Assembly (NCBI GenBank): GCA_949291375.1
Contig: CASEVI010000001.1
Span: forward strand, 256,980 to 320,979
Source: an uncultured bacterium
GTDB lineage: Bacteria; Bacillota_I; Bacilli_A; RFN20; CAG-826
Length of the DNA: 64,000 bases
Direction of reading: 5' to 3'
In this document: positions 52,235 to 61,987 of the stretch, in pieces
Layout of the letters: each line of letters opens with the position of its first letter
Position numbering within the stretch: the stretch's first letter is position 1
The notes under the pieces: model-generated
Told to the model about the DNA's origin: nothing
The model's database searches: none
Seen by the model: only the letters and a program-made list of their open reading frames with translations
Position numbers and translations under genes: made by a program

Positions 52235-53653
52235 ATGAATGAAGATAAAAAATTAGTTAATGAAAAGGAAATAGAGGAAATTAAAAAAGAAAAAAAAGAA
52301 CAAATTGAAGAGTTAAAAATTGAAAAAGAAAATAGTAAAGACGATAAACAAAAAAAGAAAAAGAATGCTCGGAAATATTTTGTATATTTACTTATTGTTT
52401 TAGTTATTACAGTATTTGTTCTTTGGATAAATCTTGTTCAACCTGTTGAAGGAGAAGAAGGAACATTAGTCTATGAAATGATTCCTTATTTTATTCAAAA
52501 CATGAATTATGGCTTTTTAGCTTTATTTTTAGGAATCGTTTTATTTTCGTTTCTATTAAATGCTTTTATGATGTTTTTATATGCTAGACTTTACCAAAGA
52601 CATTATAAATATCATCAAGGTTTAGCTTCGCAAGCTTATGATATATTTTATTCTTCAATTACTCCTGGAGCCTATGGAGGGGAAATTGCAAAAGTTTATC
52701 TATTTAATAAACAAGGTGTTGGCTTGTCAAACGCAGCTTCTTTAATGGTAATGAACTTTATTGTTTATCAAACTTGTTTAATATTTGTTGGATTAGTTTC
52801 ATTATGTGTTAATTTTAATCAAATATTAGCTATTCCTGCTTTCCCAATTTCTATTACAATTAATGGAAATCCTATCCCAGATATTCCTTTTTACATATTC
52901 ATTATATTAGGATTCCTTTTAAATCTTTTAACTATGGGATTAATTCTTTTGATGTCTTCATCAAGAGCAATTCATAATTTTGTTATTAATCATCTAATTA
53001 ACTTTTTAGGCAAGATTAAGCTGGTTAAAAATGTTGAAGAAAAAAAAGAAAGTGTGAGGCTACAAATCGAAAATTATAGAATTGAATTAAGAAGATTACG
53101 TTCAAATATTCCATTTTCGATTTTAGTTTTCTCTCTTACTTTAGTTTCAATTATTGTAGGTAATCTATATCCCTTATTAAGCGGATTAACTCTAAATGGA
53201 TTTAGTGGAATGGAAAATGTTAATTATTTTCAAAAAATAGTTGATTGCGTATCTTTTTCTAATTTCCATCAAATGGTTACAGGTTTAATTCCGATTCCTG
53301 GAACAGCCGGAATAAGTGAATATGTTTTCGATAGACTTTTTGGAGCAAATTCTTCATATTTTTCACAACAATTTTATAATTTAGGTGGTGCAAACTTAGT
53401 CTTACTTTTATGGAGATTTATTACTTTCTATTTACAATTTGCAGTATGTGGAATTGTAAGTGCTACTTATAAAACACGAGGAGTTCCTATTGAAGACCGT
53501 CTTATGCCAGTTTCAAATAGAAAAACTATTTTAACTTTATCAATCGATACTATTGAAGATAGAAAAGAAGAACTTGAAGAAATGACAAAAGAGAAAGAGA
53601 TTAAGAAAAATAAAGAAAAAAGAGAAAATAAAGAGGAGAGAATAAATAGGTAA
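52235..53653 (+). CDS. Flippase-like membrane protein (UPF0104 / MprF transmembrane-domain family)
   Basis: 472 residues from the ATG at 52235. A lysine- and glutamate-rich cytoplasmic head (about 1-45) is followed by eight or more spans with the family motifs IFYSSITPGAYGGEIAKVYL and GLIPIPGTAGISEYVF. The tail is again a charged coil. These proteins resemble the lipid-flipping half of MprF but lack the aminoacyltransferase. The next gene is a lipid glucosyltransferase, so it may move glycolipids across the membrane; that link is inferred. Confidence 0.85.
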   Translation: MNEDKKLVNEKEIEEIKKEKKEQIEELKIEKENSKDDKQKKKKNARKYFVYLLIVLVITVFVLWINLVQPVEGEEGTLVYEMIPYFIQNMNYGFLALFLGIVLFSFLLNAFMMFLYARLYQRHYKYHQGLASQAYDIFYSSITPGAYGGEIAKVYLFNKQGVGLSNAASLMVMNFIVYQTCLIFVGLVSLCVNFNQILAIPAFPISITINGNPIPDIPFYIFIILGFLLNLLTMGLILLMSSSRAIHNFVINHLINFLGKIKLVKNVEEKKESVRLQIENYRIELRRLRSNIPFSILVFSLTLVSIIVGNLYPLLSGLTLNGFSGMENVNYFQKIVDCVSFSNFHQMVTGLIPIPGTAGISEYVFDRLFGANSSYFSQQFYNLGGANLVLLLWRFITFYLQFAVCGIVSATYKTRGVPIEDRLMPVSNRKTILTLSIDTIEDRKEELEEMTKEKEIKKNKEKRENKEERINR

Positions 53654-53655
53654 AT

Positions 53656-54828
53656 ATGAATATTGCTTTATTTAGTGACACGTTCTATCCAGAAGTTAAT
53701 GGGGTTGCTACTTCAGTAAACTCTCTTTTTACTTTGCTTAATGAAAAAGGTCATAACTGTTATGTAATTACAACGACTTCATCAAAATATGTAACATATA
53801 AAGATAAAGTCATTGGAATTCCAGGTATTGAACTTAAACAACTTTATGGTTATAGAGCAGCATTTGTTTTTAATAATGATGCATTTAAACTTATAAAGTC
53901 CCTAAATTTAGATGTTGTTCATGTAAATACCGAATTTGGAATTGGTCAATTTGGTTTTATTGTTGCCAAAAAGTTAAATATTGCTTCAGTTTATACTTAT
54001 CATACTATGTATGAAGATTATACTTATTATGCCACAAAAGGATATTTTGACCGTTTTTCTAAATGGGCAATTAGAGAATTTGCTAGAGCTTGCATGATTA
54101 GAGCGACAGAGATTATTTCTCCCTCCGCTAAAACCGAAGTTTACTTAAGAAGTATTGGCTTAGAAAAAATGATAAATATCGTTCCGACAGGTTTTGATTT
54201 TTCGCGTTTTGAAGTAGATGATGAAGAAATGATAGTTAAATTAAAAAAAGAATATGGGCTTGATCAATATGATAAAATTCTTCTTTGCTTAGGAAGAATT
54301 GCCAAAGAAAAAAGTTTTGATGTTATTATAGAAGGTTATAAAGGTTATTTAGATAAATATAAAGATAATAAAATAAAAACTATTTTAATATTTGTTGGGG
54401 CGGGACCTGATGAAAATAATTTAATTAAATTAACAAAAGATTTGAAAATAGACAACCATGTTATGTTTTTAGGAAAAGTAAATTTAGAAAAAGTGCCATA
54501 TTATTATGCAATGAGTGATATCTTTTTAAATGCTTCAATTAGTGAAACTCAAGGCTTAACTTTTATGGAAGCAATGGCTGCACATATTCCAATTTTATGT
54601 CGATACGATAATAATTTAGTAAATGTTATTAATAATAAAGTTACAGGTTTCTTTTTTGAAGATACAATCGATTTTAAAGATAAATTAAATGAAGTTATTA
54701 ATATGAAAAAAGAAGAAATTGAAGAGATAGTAAAAAACGCTTATAATTCGATTTCACAATTTTCAGATAATACTTTTTATAACAATATAATGGAGGTATA
54801 TAAACGTGCAATTAGAAAAAACTGGTAA
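53656..54828 (+). CDS. Glycosyltransferase family 4, probable 1,2-diacylglycerol 3-glucosyltransferase
   Basis: 390 residues, GT-B fold. The start IALFSDTFYPEVNGVATSV and VVHVNTEFGIGQFG with YTYHTMYEDYTYY are characteristic of monoglucosyldiacylglycerol synthases of Acholeplasma, Listeria and streptococci. The C-terminal donor site has the E-x7-E motif in ETQGLTFMEAM. It would make glucolipids at the inner face of the membrane. Two bases after the flippase-like gene; SD is the GAGGAGA at its end. Confidence 0.88.
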   Translation: MNIALFSDTFYPEVNGVATSVNSLFTLLNEKGHNCYVITTTSSKYVTYKDKVIGIPGIELKQLYGYRAAFVFNNDAFKLIKSLNLDVVHVNTEFGIGQFGFIVAKKLNIASVYTYHTMYEDYTYYATKGYFDRFSKWAIREFARACMIRATEIISPSAKTEVYLRSIGLEKMINIVPTGFDFSRFEVDDEEMIVKLKKEYGLDQYDKILLCLGRIAKEKSFDVIIEGYKGYLDKYKDNKIKTILIFVGAGPDENNLIKLTKDLKIDNHVMFLGKVNLEKVPYYYAMSDIFLNASISETQGLTFMEAMAAHIPILCRYDNNLVNVINNKVTGFFFEDTIDFKDKLNEVINMKKEEIEEIVKNAYNSISQFSDNTFYNNIMEVYKRAIRKNW

Positions 54829-55606
54829 TTATATTGAAATAGTAAAAATTAAAATCAAAGATGATAAAGTTTTAATCGATTATAAATCAAGTGAAGATAA
54901 AAAAATTGAAAGAATAAAAATTTCTTATCAAACATATGAAGATCACTTTTTAAAAGAAGGAAAACTTTTAAAAAGTGAATTAAATGAAGTTATTAAAGAA
55001 GATAAGAAAAATGAAATTAAAAAATATATTTCTACTTTATTAATGAAAAAACCTTATTCAAAAAATGATCTACTTTTAAAATGCTTAGATAAATATAAAA
55101 ACGATAAAATTTTAGTATATCAAGTAATTAAAGAAGCTGAAAAAGTAAAGATTATTGATGATAGAGAATATGTTTTAACGTATTTAGAATATTTTAATAA
55201 TTCTTTATATGGAAAATATTATATTACTAATTATTTTAACGAAAAAGAAATCAGTAGCGAGATTATTGACGAAATAAAATTTGACGAAAATTATGAAAAA
55301 GAAAAAGCTAAAAGATATTTTGAATTAATTAAAAATAAATATGTTTCATCAAATTTTGCTAAACAAAAAAGGAAAATAAGTGAAACGATGCTTAAAAGAG
55401 GTTTCGATATTGAAATAATTAATGATATTTTAAAATCCTTAAATATTAATCACGAAGAAGAAAAAAGAAAATTAATGAAGGAATATTTAAAGTTAAAAGA
55501 AAAAGATTATAAAGAAGAAAATATTATTTCAACGCTTGTTAATAAAGGTTATCAATTAGATGAAGTTGAAAATTTAATTAGAAAAGATAATAAAAATGAA
55601 AAATAA
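54806..55606 (+). CDS. recX: RecX-family regulatory protein
   Basis: 266 residues, GTG start at 54806 with GGAGG nine bases upstream, overlapping the glycosyltransferase end by 23 bases. The helical three-repeat RecX pattern is visible: LLMKKPYSKNDLLLKCL, VKIIDDREYVLTYLEYF and LYGKYYITNYFNEKEIS. RecX limits RecA filaments. The sequence is divergent and very lysine-rich. RecA is not in the window. Confidence 0.85.
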   Translation: MQLEKTGNYIEIVKIKIKDDKVLIDYKSSEDKKIERIKISYQTYEDHFLKEGKLLKSELNEVIKEDKKNEIKKYISTLLMKKPYSKNDLLLKCLDKYKNDKILVYQVIKEAEKVKIIDDREYVLTYLEYFNNSLYGKYYITNYFNEKEISSEIIDEIKFDENYEKEKAKRYFELIKNKYVSSNFAKQKRKISETMLKRGFDIEIINDILKSLNINHEEEKRKLMKEYLKLKEKDYKEENIISTLVNKGYQLDEVENLIRKDNKNEK

Positions 55607-55658
55607 AATAAAAAATTACATAAATTAAGAGGATTTTTATAAAAAAAGAGAGAAAATT

Positions 55659-56600
55659 ATGATTAAGGATTTGATGGATGGAATGAACGCTTCAGGATTT
55701 TATATCGTTAAAAATTCTTTAAAGGGCGTTACTACAAACGGTTTAACTTATTTAACGGTTACATTACAAGATAAAACTGGAGTTATCGAAGCTAAAAAGT
55801 GGCAAGTAAATAGTGAAGATTTACTTACGTTTAAAATTGGAAATGTAGTTTATATTGATGGAGAAGTAATTGATTATAAAGACAAATTACAAGTTAAAAT
55901 TTTTGAAGGAAATATTGTTGATCCTAAAAACGCTGATATGGAATCTTTAATTCCTTCTTCACCTTTTGAAAAAGAAGAATTGATTAAAAAATTAAAATCC
56001 TTTTTAACTTCTATAAACAATGAGAAACTAAAAAAGATTGTTTATGATATTTTTGGTGTTTATAAAGATAGGTTTATAAATTATCCAGCGGCAATGAGTA
56101 ATCATCATGATTATTTAAATGGATTAATGGATCATACAGTTTCTATGTGTGAAATTGCTAAAATGATATCTTCCCATTATTCAACTTTAAATTATGATTT
56201 ATTAATTAGCGGATGTTTACTTCATGATATAGGTAAATGTGAAGAATTAAGTGGAGTTATTGGAACAACCTATACTAAAGAAGGAAGTTTATTGGGCCAT
56301 TTAGTAATTGGAGCGATGATGGTTGATGAAAGTGCTGCTCGTTTAAAAATAGAAGGAGAGGAAGTAACTTTACTTAAACATTTAATTCTATCTCATCATG
56401 GAAAATTAGAGTTCGGTTCTCCAGTTATGCCTTTAACTAGAGAAGCATTAATTCTTTCTTTAATTGATGAAATGGATGCAAAAATGAAAACATTAGATAA
56501 AGCTTTTAAAGATATTAATGGTGGAGAATTTAGTGCAAAATTATTCCCTTTAGACGGAAGAATGTTTTATAAACTAAAAAGTGAAAAAGATGAAAAATGA
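55659..56600 (+). CDS. yhaM: 3'-5' exoribonuclease YhaM
   Basis: 313 residues, the usual length. N-terminal OB fold (NGLTYLTVTLQDKTGVIEAKKW) and C-terminal HD domain with NHHDYLNGLMDHTVSM, GCLLHDIGKCEEL, LGHLVIG and LILSHHGKLEFGSPVMP. It trims RNA and single-stranded DNA 3' ends with a metal ion. SD GAGAGA. Terminator follows. Confidence 0.94.
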   Translation: MIKDLMDGMNASGFYIVKNSLKGVTTNGLTYLTVTLQDKTGVIEAKKWQVNSEDLLTFKIGNVVYIDGEVIDYKDKLQVKIFEGNIVDPKNADMESLIPSSPFEKEELIKKLKSFLTSINNEKLKKIVYDIFGVYKDRFINYPAAMSNHHDYLNGLMDHTVSMCEIAKMISSHYSTLNYDLLISGCLLHDIGKCEELSGVIGTTYTKEGSLLGHLVIGAMMVDESAARLKIEGEEVTLLKHLILSHHGKLEFGSPVMPLTREALILSLIDEMDAKMKTLDKAFKDINGGEFSAKLFPLDGRMFYKLKSEKDEK

Positions 56601-56628
56601 TAATCGCTTAAAGTGATTATCATTTTTT
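56599..56628. terminator. Terminator between yhaM and the HIT gene
   Basis: GATAATCGCTT / AAGTGATTATC (one wobble) and TTTTTT; between convergent genes. Confidence 0.85.
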
Positions 56629-56649
56629 ATAAGGAGCAATTTATATTTA

Positions 56650-57069
56650 TTAAATTTTACCTTTAAATTTTTCAACTACACTAGGAAGATTAACATCTTT
56701 CATTGGTTTATTTTCAATTTTTAAGCCATCACTAGCATCATATCTAGGAATAACATGGACATGGAAATGAGGGATTGCTTGTCCTGCTGATGGATAACAA
56801 TTACAAATAATATTAACTCCTTTTGCTCCTAAAATTTCCATATCAATTTGACCGATTCTTTGAGCGACGTTCATTACTTGATTCATAATATTTTTAGGAG
56901 TTGATAAAAAAGATTCATAATGTCTTTTTGAGATAACTAAAGCATGACCATAAGTTAAAGGAGCGTTATCTAAAAATGCAACAACTTCATCATCTTCATA
57001 TATTTTTGAAGATGATATAATTCCATCAACAATTTTGCAAAATACACAATTTGGATCAAATTCTTTCAT
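56650..57069 (-). CDS. HIT-family nucleotide hydrolase (HinT-like)
   Basis: 139 residues. The triad motif is HFHVHVIPR; CVFCKIVDG at the start is the usual HIT opening with a possible zinc pair. Members cleave AMP-lysine or AMP-amine type phosphoramidates. SD GAAAGGAA. Single gene. Confidence 0.95.
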   Translation of the reverse strand: MKEFDPNCVFCKIVDGIISSSKIYEDDEVVAFLDNAPLTYGHALVISKRHYESFLSTPKNIMNQVMNVAQRIGQIDMEILGAKGVNIICNCYPSAGQAIPHFHVHVIPRYDASDGLKIENKPMKDVNLPSVVEKFKGKI

Positions 57070-57149
57070 ATGTTTATTTCCTTTCTTTATCTTTATTTTA
57101 TTTAGTAAAAATCTATATAAATATTTTAATACTATTTTTATATATAGAT

Positions 57150-57184
57150 AAATAAAAATGCCTTTAATTATAACTTAAAGGCAT
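57150..57184 (-). terminator. Terminator of the two-lipoprotein operon
   Basis: Minus strand ATGCCTTTAA / TTAAAGGCAT followed by a T run (A run at 57154-57158 on plus). Confidence 0.85.
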
Positions 57185-57196
57185 TTAATAGATTAA

Positions 57197-58996
57197 TTAA
57201 TCAAATAAATCTGGGAATTCACTTTCGAAATAATCTCTTACATCTTCATCGTAGTAATTGATATTTGATTTTTCAAGATAATATAAAAGTGCATTATTAG
57301 TATAAGTTCCACCACTTGCAACAGTATAACCAATATCTCTAGCATAGTTTTCAACACTAGTTTTTTCTTCGTCGGTTGAATCACTATTTAAAGCGAGAGT
57401 ATCTAATGAAACTTGATCAACAATTTCTACAATATAATAATCGTCTTCGTTTTGCCATAAAATTGAGTCGACATCACTAGCGTAAGTATTATTTTTTAAG
57501 AATACTGGGCCACCTTGAGTGAATTGTTTAACATAATATCCATCAACTACATAAGAAGTATTTGGATCAGTTGCTCTTTCAAATTCTGTAGCAAGACCAT
57601 AAGAGAAGAGATTAGTAATCATATCACTTCCACCAAGATCAAATGATGAAGAAGTACCCCATTCATTTGTAACATAAGATGTAGTTTCTAAGTTTTCAAT
57701 TTGAATTGCTAAACCTTCTTCAGGAGTATAAGGAATTCCATCAATGGAAGTAAATGAAGTGTAAAGAGTTGAATCATTAGTAGTTGGATTGTTTGTTAAT
57801 TCACTATAATTTTTAATAATATCTCCATAAAGTGAACCATTAAAATATGGATAATCTTCGCCACTTTTACCATCAATATAAGAATTGAATCCAGAATTGA
57901 TTTTTGTTGATTCTTCTCCATAAACGCTTAAAGCTAAATCTTTAGCATCTTTGTTTTCTTCTAAAGATAATTTTTCATGATTTCCTTCCCAAGCATCAAT
58001 AAGAGTTGAAAAATCAATATTTCTTTCACTTTCATTTCTTAAAATAGTATTGATATAGCTTCTCATTAATGGTTGAGCCATTTTTGAAGAAGTATCGCTT
58101 ATTTTAATAAAGTTAACTTTTCTAGCTTGAGTTCTACCAATTGATTGATATTGTCTTTCAAAAATATAAGATTCAGTTAATAAATTTGAAAGAATATCTG
58201 GAATCATTGAAAGATTAATATAATCTACATAATGATATAAATGTAATAATTGAGTATCTCCTTCAATGACCATCTTATAGTTATCTTCTGGATTATATTC
58301 ACGAGTTACAAGTTTACCAGTTGTAAATCCAGCATCAATAAATTCTTTATTTTCAGGAGCATTTTCTGGATCTTTATATGTTGGTTGAGTATATAAAAGT
58401 TCTGGATCAACACTTTTACCGCTATTATCATAAACTGTATAAAGTTTTTCATAAATTGATTTAGCGTATAAAGATTCATAGAAACGGTTGTTTTTCATAT
58501 AAGTAACAACAACAGCTTCATCATATAAAGTAGTAACAATTTCTTTTTGAACGAGCTCAATATAAGCTTTAATTCTTTCTCTATAATAATCAACATTTGA
58601 AGAAGAAGGTTCTTCTTCAAATTCAACTGAGGTAGATGTTGAAACCCAGTTCCAATAGAATTTGTGTTCATTAACAAAGTTCATAACTGAAGTATCATCA
58701 TCTAAATTTAATCCTTCAATATAAACTAAGCCATCACTCCCTACTCTATAATCCCCTACATAAGCTTTAGCAATAGCTTCAGTTAACATTTCTTTAACGC
58801 TTGTTTTATAGCTATCACCATTTTTAATAGAGTTAAAAATTTGATTAATTTCGTTGTTTTCAACATTTACTGCATTTCCAGCTTGATCTACAACAATTGG
58901 ATCATTTGGATTTTTTAAATTAGCACTAACTTTTGAACAACCAGTGACTAATAAAGCAGCAGATAACAGTAATAATGTAGTTTTTGCCTTTTTCAT
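57197..58996 (-). CDS. Large lipoprotein, possibly foldase-related
   Basis: 599 residues with lipobox LVTGC (Cys20). No firm family. The end (SILWQNEDDYYIVEIVDQVS followed by a helical tail) resembles the last strand of a parvulin-type domain, and the helical body recalls SurA/PrsA chaperone regions. Asn, Ser, Tyr and Asp are abundant. It follows the 657-residue lipoprotein by 15 bases with SD AGGAGGAAT, so the two are co-translated and likely act together outside the cell. Confidence 0.65.
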   Translation of the reverse strand: MKKAKTTLLLLSAALLVTGCSKVSANLKNPNDPIVVDQAGNAVNVENNEINQIFNSIKNGDSYKTSVKEMLTEAIAKAYVGDYRVGSDGLVYIEGLNLDDDTSVMNFVNEHKFYWNWVSTSTSVEFEEEPSSSNVDYYRERIKAYIELVQKEIVTTLYDEAVVVTYMKNNRFYESLYAKSIYEKLYTVYDNSGKSVDPELLYTQPTYKDPENAPENKEFIDAGFTTGKLVTREYNPEDNYKMVIEGDTQLLHLYHYVDYINLSMIPDILSNLLTESYIFERQYQSIGRTQARKVNFIKISDTSSKMAQPLMRSYINTILRNESERNIDFSTLIDAWEGNHEKLSLEENKDAKDLALSVYGEESTKINSGFNSYIDGKSGEDYPYFNGSLYGDIIKNYSELTNNPTTNDSTLYTSFTSIDGIPYTPEEGLAIQIENLETTSYVTNEWGTSSSFDLGGSDMITNLFSYGLATEFERATDPNTSYVVDGYYVKQFTQGGPVFLKNNTYASDVDSILWQNEDDYYIVEIVDQVSLDTLALNSDSTDEEKTSVENYARDIGYTVASGGTYTNNALLYYLEKSNINYYDEDVRDYFESEFPDLFD

Positions 58997-59011
58997 ATAA
59001 CTTTATTCCTC

Positions 59012-60985
59012 CTAGTTGCTTCCTTCACTACCACTTCCTGGATTTGTATTTAAAGAAGTTGAGTAGTAACAGAGTTTTCCTTCGCCATAATATTCCATAT
59101 CACCGAAATGAATAGCGCATGTTTCAGGAATTAATCCGATTTGTCTATTTCTTTCTTGGTCCATTAAAGTGGTGCTATATGAATTCCAAGAATCAATTAA
59201 ATTTTGATCGCTAGTTTGTTGGACGCTTAACATTTTTTGAGTAATGTATTGGTCAACTTTAGCTTGAATTGTTTCATCTTGAGCTTTGAAGTTACCTTCT
59301 GTAACCCATTCGAACAATTGATATTCTTTTTGCGTTCCAGTATAAGTTTCATATTTTTCACCGATACCAGTAACACCGCTATCAGAATTGCCATAAATTC
59401 TTTCGTTATATCCTTCAACAGTTGTTTGAATTGAATTAACATAAGTTGGTAATGGTTTTCCATTTTCATCAGTTGGGAATTCACTATTATAGTAATAATT
59501 ACCATTAGCATCTTGGCCGTTTTGTTCAAGAGGATTAACTGGAGCATAATATTCATTTAATTTAACTTCGGCAGTTGCTTGATTTTCTAATGGTGATTTT
59601 TCAATAACAACAAAGTGAATACCAGCATTTCCAGTTTCACTTCTTGAAACAACGATTGGATTTCCTTTTTCATCACATAAAACAGGATAATCTAAACCGT
59701 TAATTTTTTGGAAATGAGCAGCTTCGCTTGTCCCCTCTTCAAAATATGCTTCGCTTCCAATAGCATAATCGCCATTTTCATCTAAGTCTGATTTAACCAT
59801 TACGCCAGTATCTGTTAAGGCGTATTCATGTGTTGGATCACTTGAATCAACTTTTTGGTTAACGATAAAGCAAATGTTATGTGAGTTGAAATATTTGTTA
59901 AAAATAATATTTCTTGGATAATAAGAAGCTTTTCCCTCGTTAACTGTTAATTCTTGACCTGTAACAGGGTCTTTATATGAATCAACATCTTTATATTCGT
60001 TGAGTTTAACAACAGCTTCATATGGAATATAAGTTGGACCAACAGCTTTTAACTCTTCTTCAACATCGCTTGGCATTAAGAATTTTTCTGTTAATGAATC
60101 GAAGTCAGCGTTTCCTCCCCTTATATCTTCATTATATAAAGCATCGAATGTGTATAAACCAAGTTTGAATTCGTTAATAAATGATGTATCTAAGTCCATC
60201 AAGTGTTCGCCATAGTTAGTAGCTGAAGAACTATCATCGGTTAATCTTTTTGCAATGTCAGCATATGTATTTGTTGAAGTATCGGATTTAACTAATGCTT
60301 CGAAAAGATTATAAAGTTGTTCAGCATCATCGCTTGATATTTCACCTGTTGAATAATTAGCTGCATCAGCATCAACTTGAATAAGAATATCTCTTACATG
60401 ATATGGTAATTTTGTTTTAATATAACCATTTTCACCATAAACCATGTTGAATTCATTAATTTCATCTTGGTCCGCAGAATCTTCATCTGGATTCCATTGA
60501 TTGAAAGTATTATAGAATTCATCGCTGACAATATCTTTCATTGCGGTGACTTCACATTGTAAGTAATATTGGTGTTCTCTTTCGCTTTCGCTCATGTCAC
60601 CAACTATATTTAAAGTATCCGTTAAATAGTCTTCCCAAGAAGTTCCAGCATTATCTGCAGCATCCTTTGCTTCATCAACAGCACGATTAGCATCAGCTTG
60701 AGCGTCGCTTAATCTATCTTGGAATCTACCGTTTGTGAATACTTCTCTAAGGGCAACCTCATAAATAGCATTGTAATAAGCTTCAGCAGCAGAAGAGCCA
60801 TTATTTGTTAAATAACGATCTAAAATATCTTGAGCTGTGATTTCTTCTGTAACGGAATTGCCATTTGCAGTTTCGTAAGTAAAGTCGATAACGAAATCTT
60901 CTTTAGCAGAGATTCCGCAACCACTTAATGCTATTGTGGAAAAGGCTGATAAGGCTAAAATCATTGATTTAGTACTTTTTTTCAT
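59012..60985 (-). CDS. Parvulin-like foldase lipoprotein (PrsA/SurA type, tentative)
   Basis: 657 residues with lipobox IALSGC (Cys23). Residues about 40-170 are helical, as in SurA-N. A parvulin-like unit follows: LPYHVRDILIQVD (the HILV-type strand), LYNLFEALVKSD, a YADIAKRLTDDSSS helix, then NYGEHLMDLDTSFINEFKLG, matching the GGDLG...F..A pattern. A second unit may end at NAGIHFVVIEKSP. Parvulin lipoproteins assist folding of exported proteins; isomerase activity is uncertain because active-site residues are not obvious. It has a good SD (GGAAGGAAA), a sigma-A promoter and a hairpin in its leader. Confidence 0.7.
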   Translation of the reverse strand: MKKSTKSMILALSAFSTIALSGCGISAKEDFVIDFTYETANGNSVTEEITAQDILDRYLTNNGSSAAEAYYNAIYEVALREVFTNGRFQDRLSDAQADANRAVDEAKDAADNAGTSWEDYLTDTLNIVGDMSESEREHQYYLQCEVTAMKDIVSDEFYNTFNQWNPDEDSADQDEINEFNMVYGENGYIKTKLPYHVRDILIQVDADAANYSTGEISSDDAEQLYNLFEALVKSDTSTNTYADIAKRLTDDSSSATNYGEHLMDLDTSFINEFKLGLYTFDALYNEDIRGGNADFDSLTEKFLMPSDVEEELKAVGPTYIPYEAVVKLNEYKDVDSYKDPVTGQELTVNEGKASYYPRNIIFNKYFNSHNICFIVNQKVDSSDPTHEYALTDTGVMVKSDLDENGDYAIGSEAYFEEGTSEAAHFQKINGLDYPVLCDEKGNPIVVSRSETGNAGIHFVVIEKSPLENQATAEVKLNEYYAPVNPLEQNGQDANGNYYYNSEFPTDENGKPLPTYVNSIQTTVEGYNERIYGNSDSGVTGIGEKYETYTGTQKEYQLFEWVTEGNFKAQDETIQAKVDQYITQKMLSVQQTSDQNLIDSWNSYSTTLMDQERNRQIGLIPETCAIHFGDMEYYGEGKLCYYSTSLNTNPGSGSEGSN

Positions 60986-61002
60986 ATCTTTTTCCTTCCA
61001 TA

Positions 61003-61030
61003 AATAAAATGGCTATCGTTTAAATAGCCT
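61003..61030 (-). terminator. Leader hairpin, possible attenuator of the lipoprotein operon
   Basis: Minus strand GGCTAT / ATAGCC followed by ATTTTATTT, located between the promoter and the SD of the 657-residue lipoprotein gene. It could reduce or regulate read-through. Confidence 0.45.
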
Positions 61031-61035
61031 TATAA

Positions 61036-61064
61036 TTTTATACTATAAGTATAAAAGTTTCAAC
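61036..61064 (-). promoter_or_regulatory. Sigma-A promoter of the lipoprotein operon
   Basis: Minus strand TTGAAA (61064-61059), 17 bases, TAAAAT (61041-61036). Confidence 0.65.
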
Positions 61065-61153
61065 ATAAGAAAATTTTACATTTGAGAGAATATAATTTGA
61101 GGGTTTATTGCAATTGTTATACAATATTTACGCAAAAAAATAGGGTATTAAAG

Positions 61154-61987
61154 ATGAAAAGTTTAAAAATTGAAAATTTACATGTCGAAGTCGAAGGAAA
61201 AGAAATACTCAAAGGTGTTAATCTCGATATAAATGAGGGCGAAATTCTAGCTCTTTTAGGCCCTAATGGCCATGGTAAATCTACATTACTTGCTGCTATT
61301 ATGGGCAATCCACGTTATAAAGTAACTGAAGGTAAAATTACTTTTGATGGGAAAGATGTTTTATCGATGAGTGTTGATGAAAGAAGCAAAGCGGGTTTAT
61401 TTCTAGCTTTCCAAAATCCAAGTGAAATTCCTGGCGTTGTTTCTGCAGACTTTTTTAAAGGGGCCATGAATGCTCATAGAGAAAACAAAATTAAATTATT
61501 CGAATTTTATCGTTCTTTAGAAGAAGCTTGCAAAGAAGTTAATTTACCTTTTGATATGGTTAATAGAAATTTAAATGATGGATTTAGTGGTGGAGAAAAG
61601 AAAAGAAATGAAATTTTACAAATGATTCTTTTAAATCCAAATATCGCAATGCTTGATGAAATTGATTCTGGACTTGATGTCGATGCTGTTAATACTGTTT
61701 CACAATGTATAGTTAAGCAAAACAGGGAAAAAAATACCGGATTCCTCGTTATTTCACATTATGCTAGATTATTTGATTTAATTCATCCTTCAAAGGCTGC
61801 GATTATGGTCAATGGTAAAATAGCAACTATTGGCGATGCATCTTTAATCACACGTATTGATAAAGAAGGTTATGAGTGGATTGAAAAAGAATATAATGTT
61901 TCGATTAAGAAAGAAGAAGATCAACCAATGAACAAAGTTTCTATTGGTGTTTGTGCAACGAAAGAAGTTTTGAAAAATGGCAAATAG
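61154..61987 (+). CDS. sufC: Fe-S assembly ATPase SufC
   Basis: 277 residues from the ATG at 61154, where the family homology begins (MKSLKIENLHVEVEGKEILK). Walker A GPNGHGKST, signature FSGGEKKRNEI, Walker B IAMLDEIDSGLDVD and the H-loop ISHYARLFD. It powers the SufBCD scaffold. The C-terminal 25 or so residues after YEWIEKEYN exceed the usual ~250-residue length. The next gene overlaps by 11 bases. A TATAAT at 61090-61095 and a small inverted repeat ATTGT-TAT-ACAAT lie upstream. Confidence 0.95.
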   Translation: MKSLKIENLHVEVEGKEILKGVNLDINEGEILALLGPNGHGKSTLLAAIMGNPRYKVTEGKITFDGKDVLSMSVDERSKAGLFLAFQNPSEIPGVVSADFFKGAMNAHRENKIKLFEFYRSLEEACKEVNLPFDMVNRNLNDGFSGGEKKRNEILQMILLNPNIAMLDEIDSGLDVDAVNTVSQCIVKQNREKNTGFLVISHYARLFDLIHPSKAAIMVNGKIATIGDASLITRIDKEGYEWIEKEYNVSIKKEEDQPMNKVSIGVCATKEVLKNGK

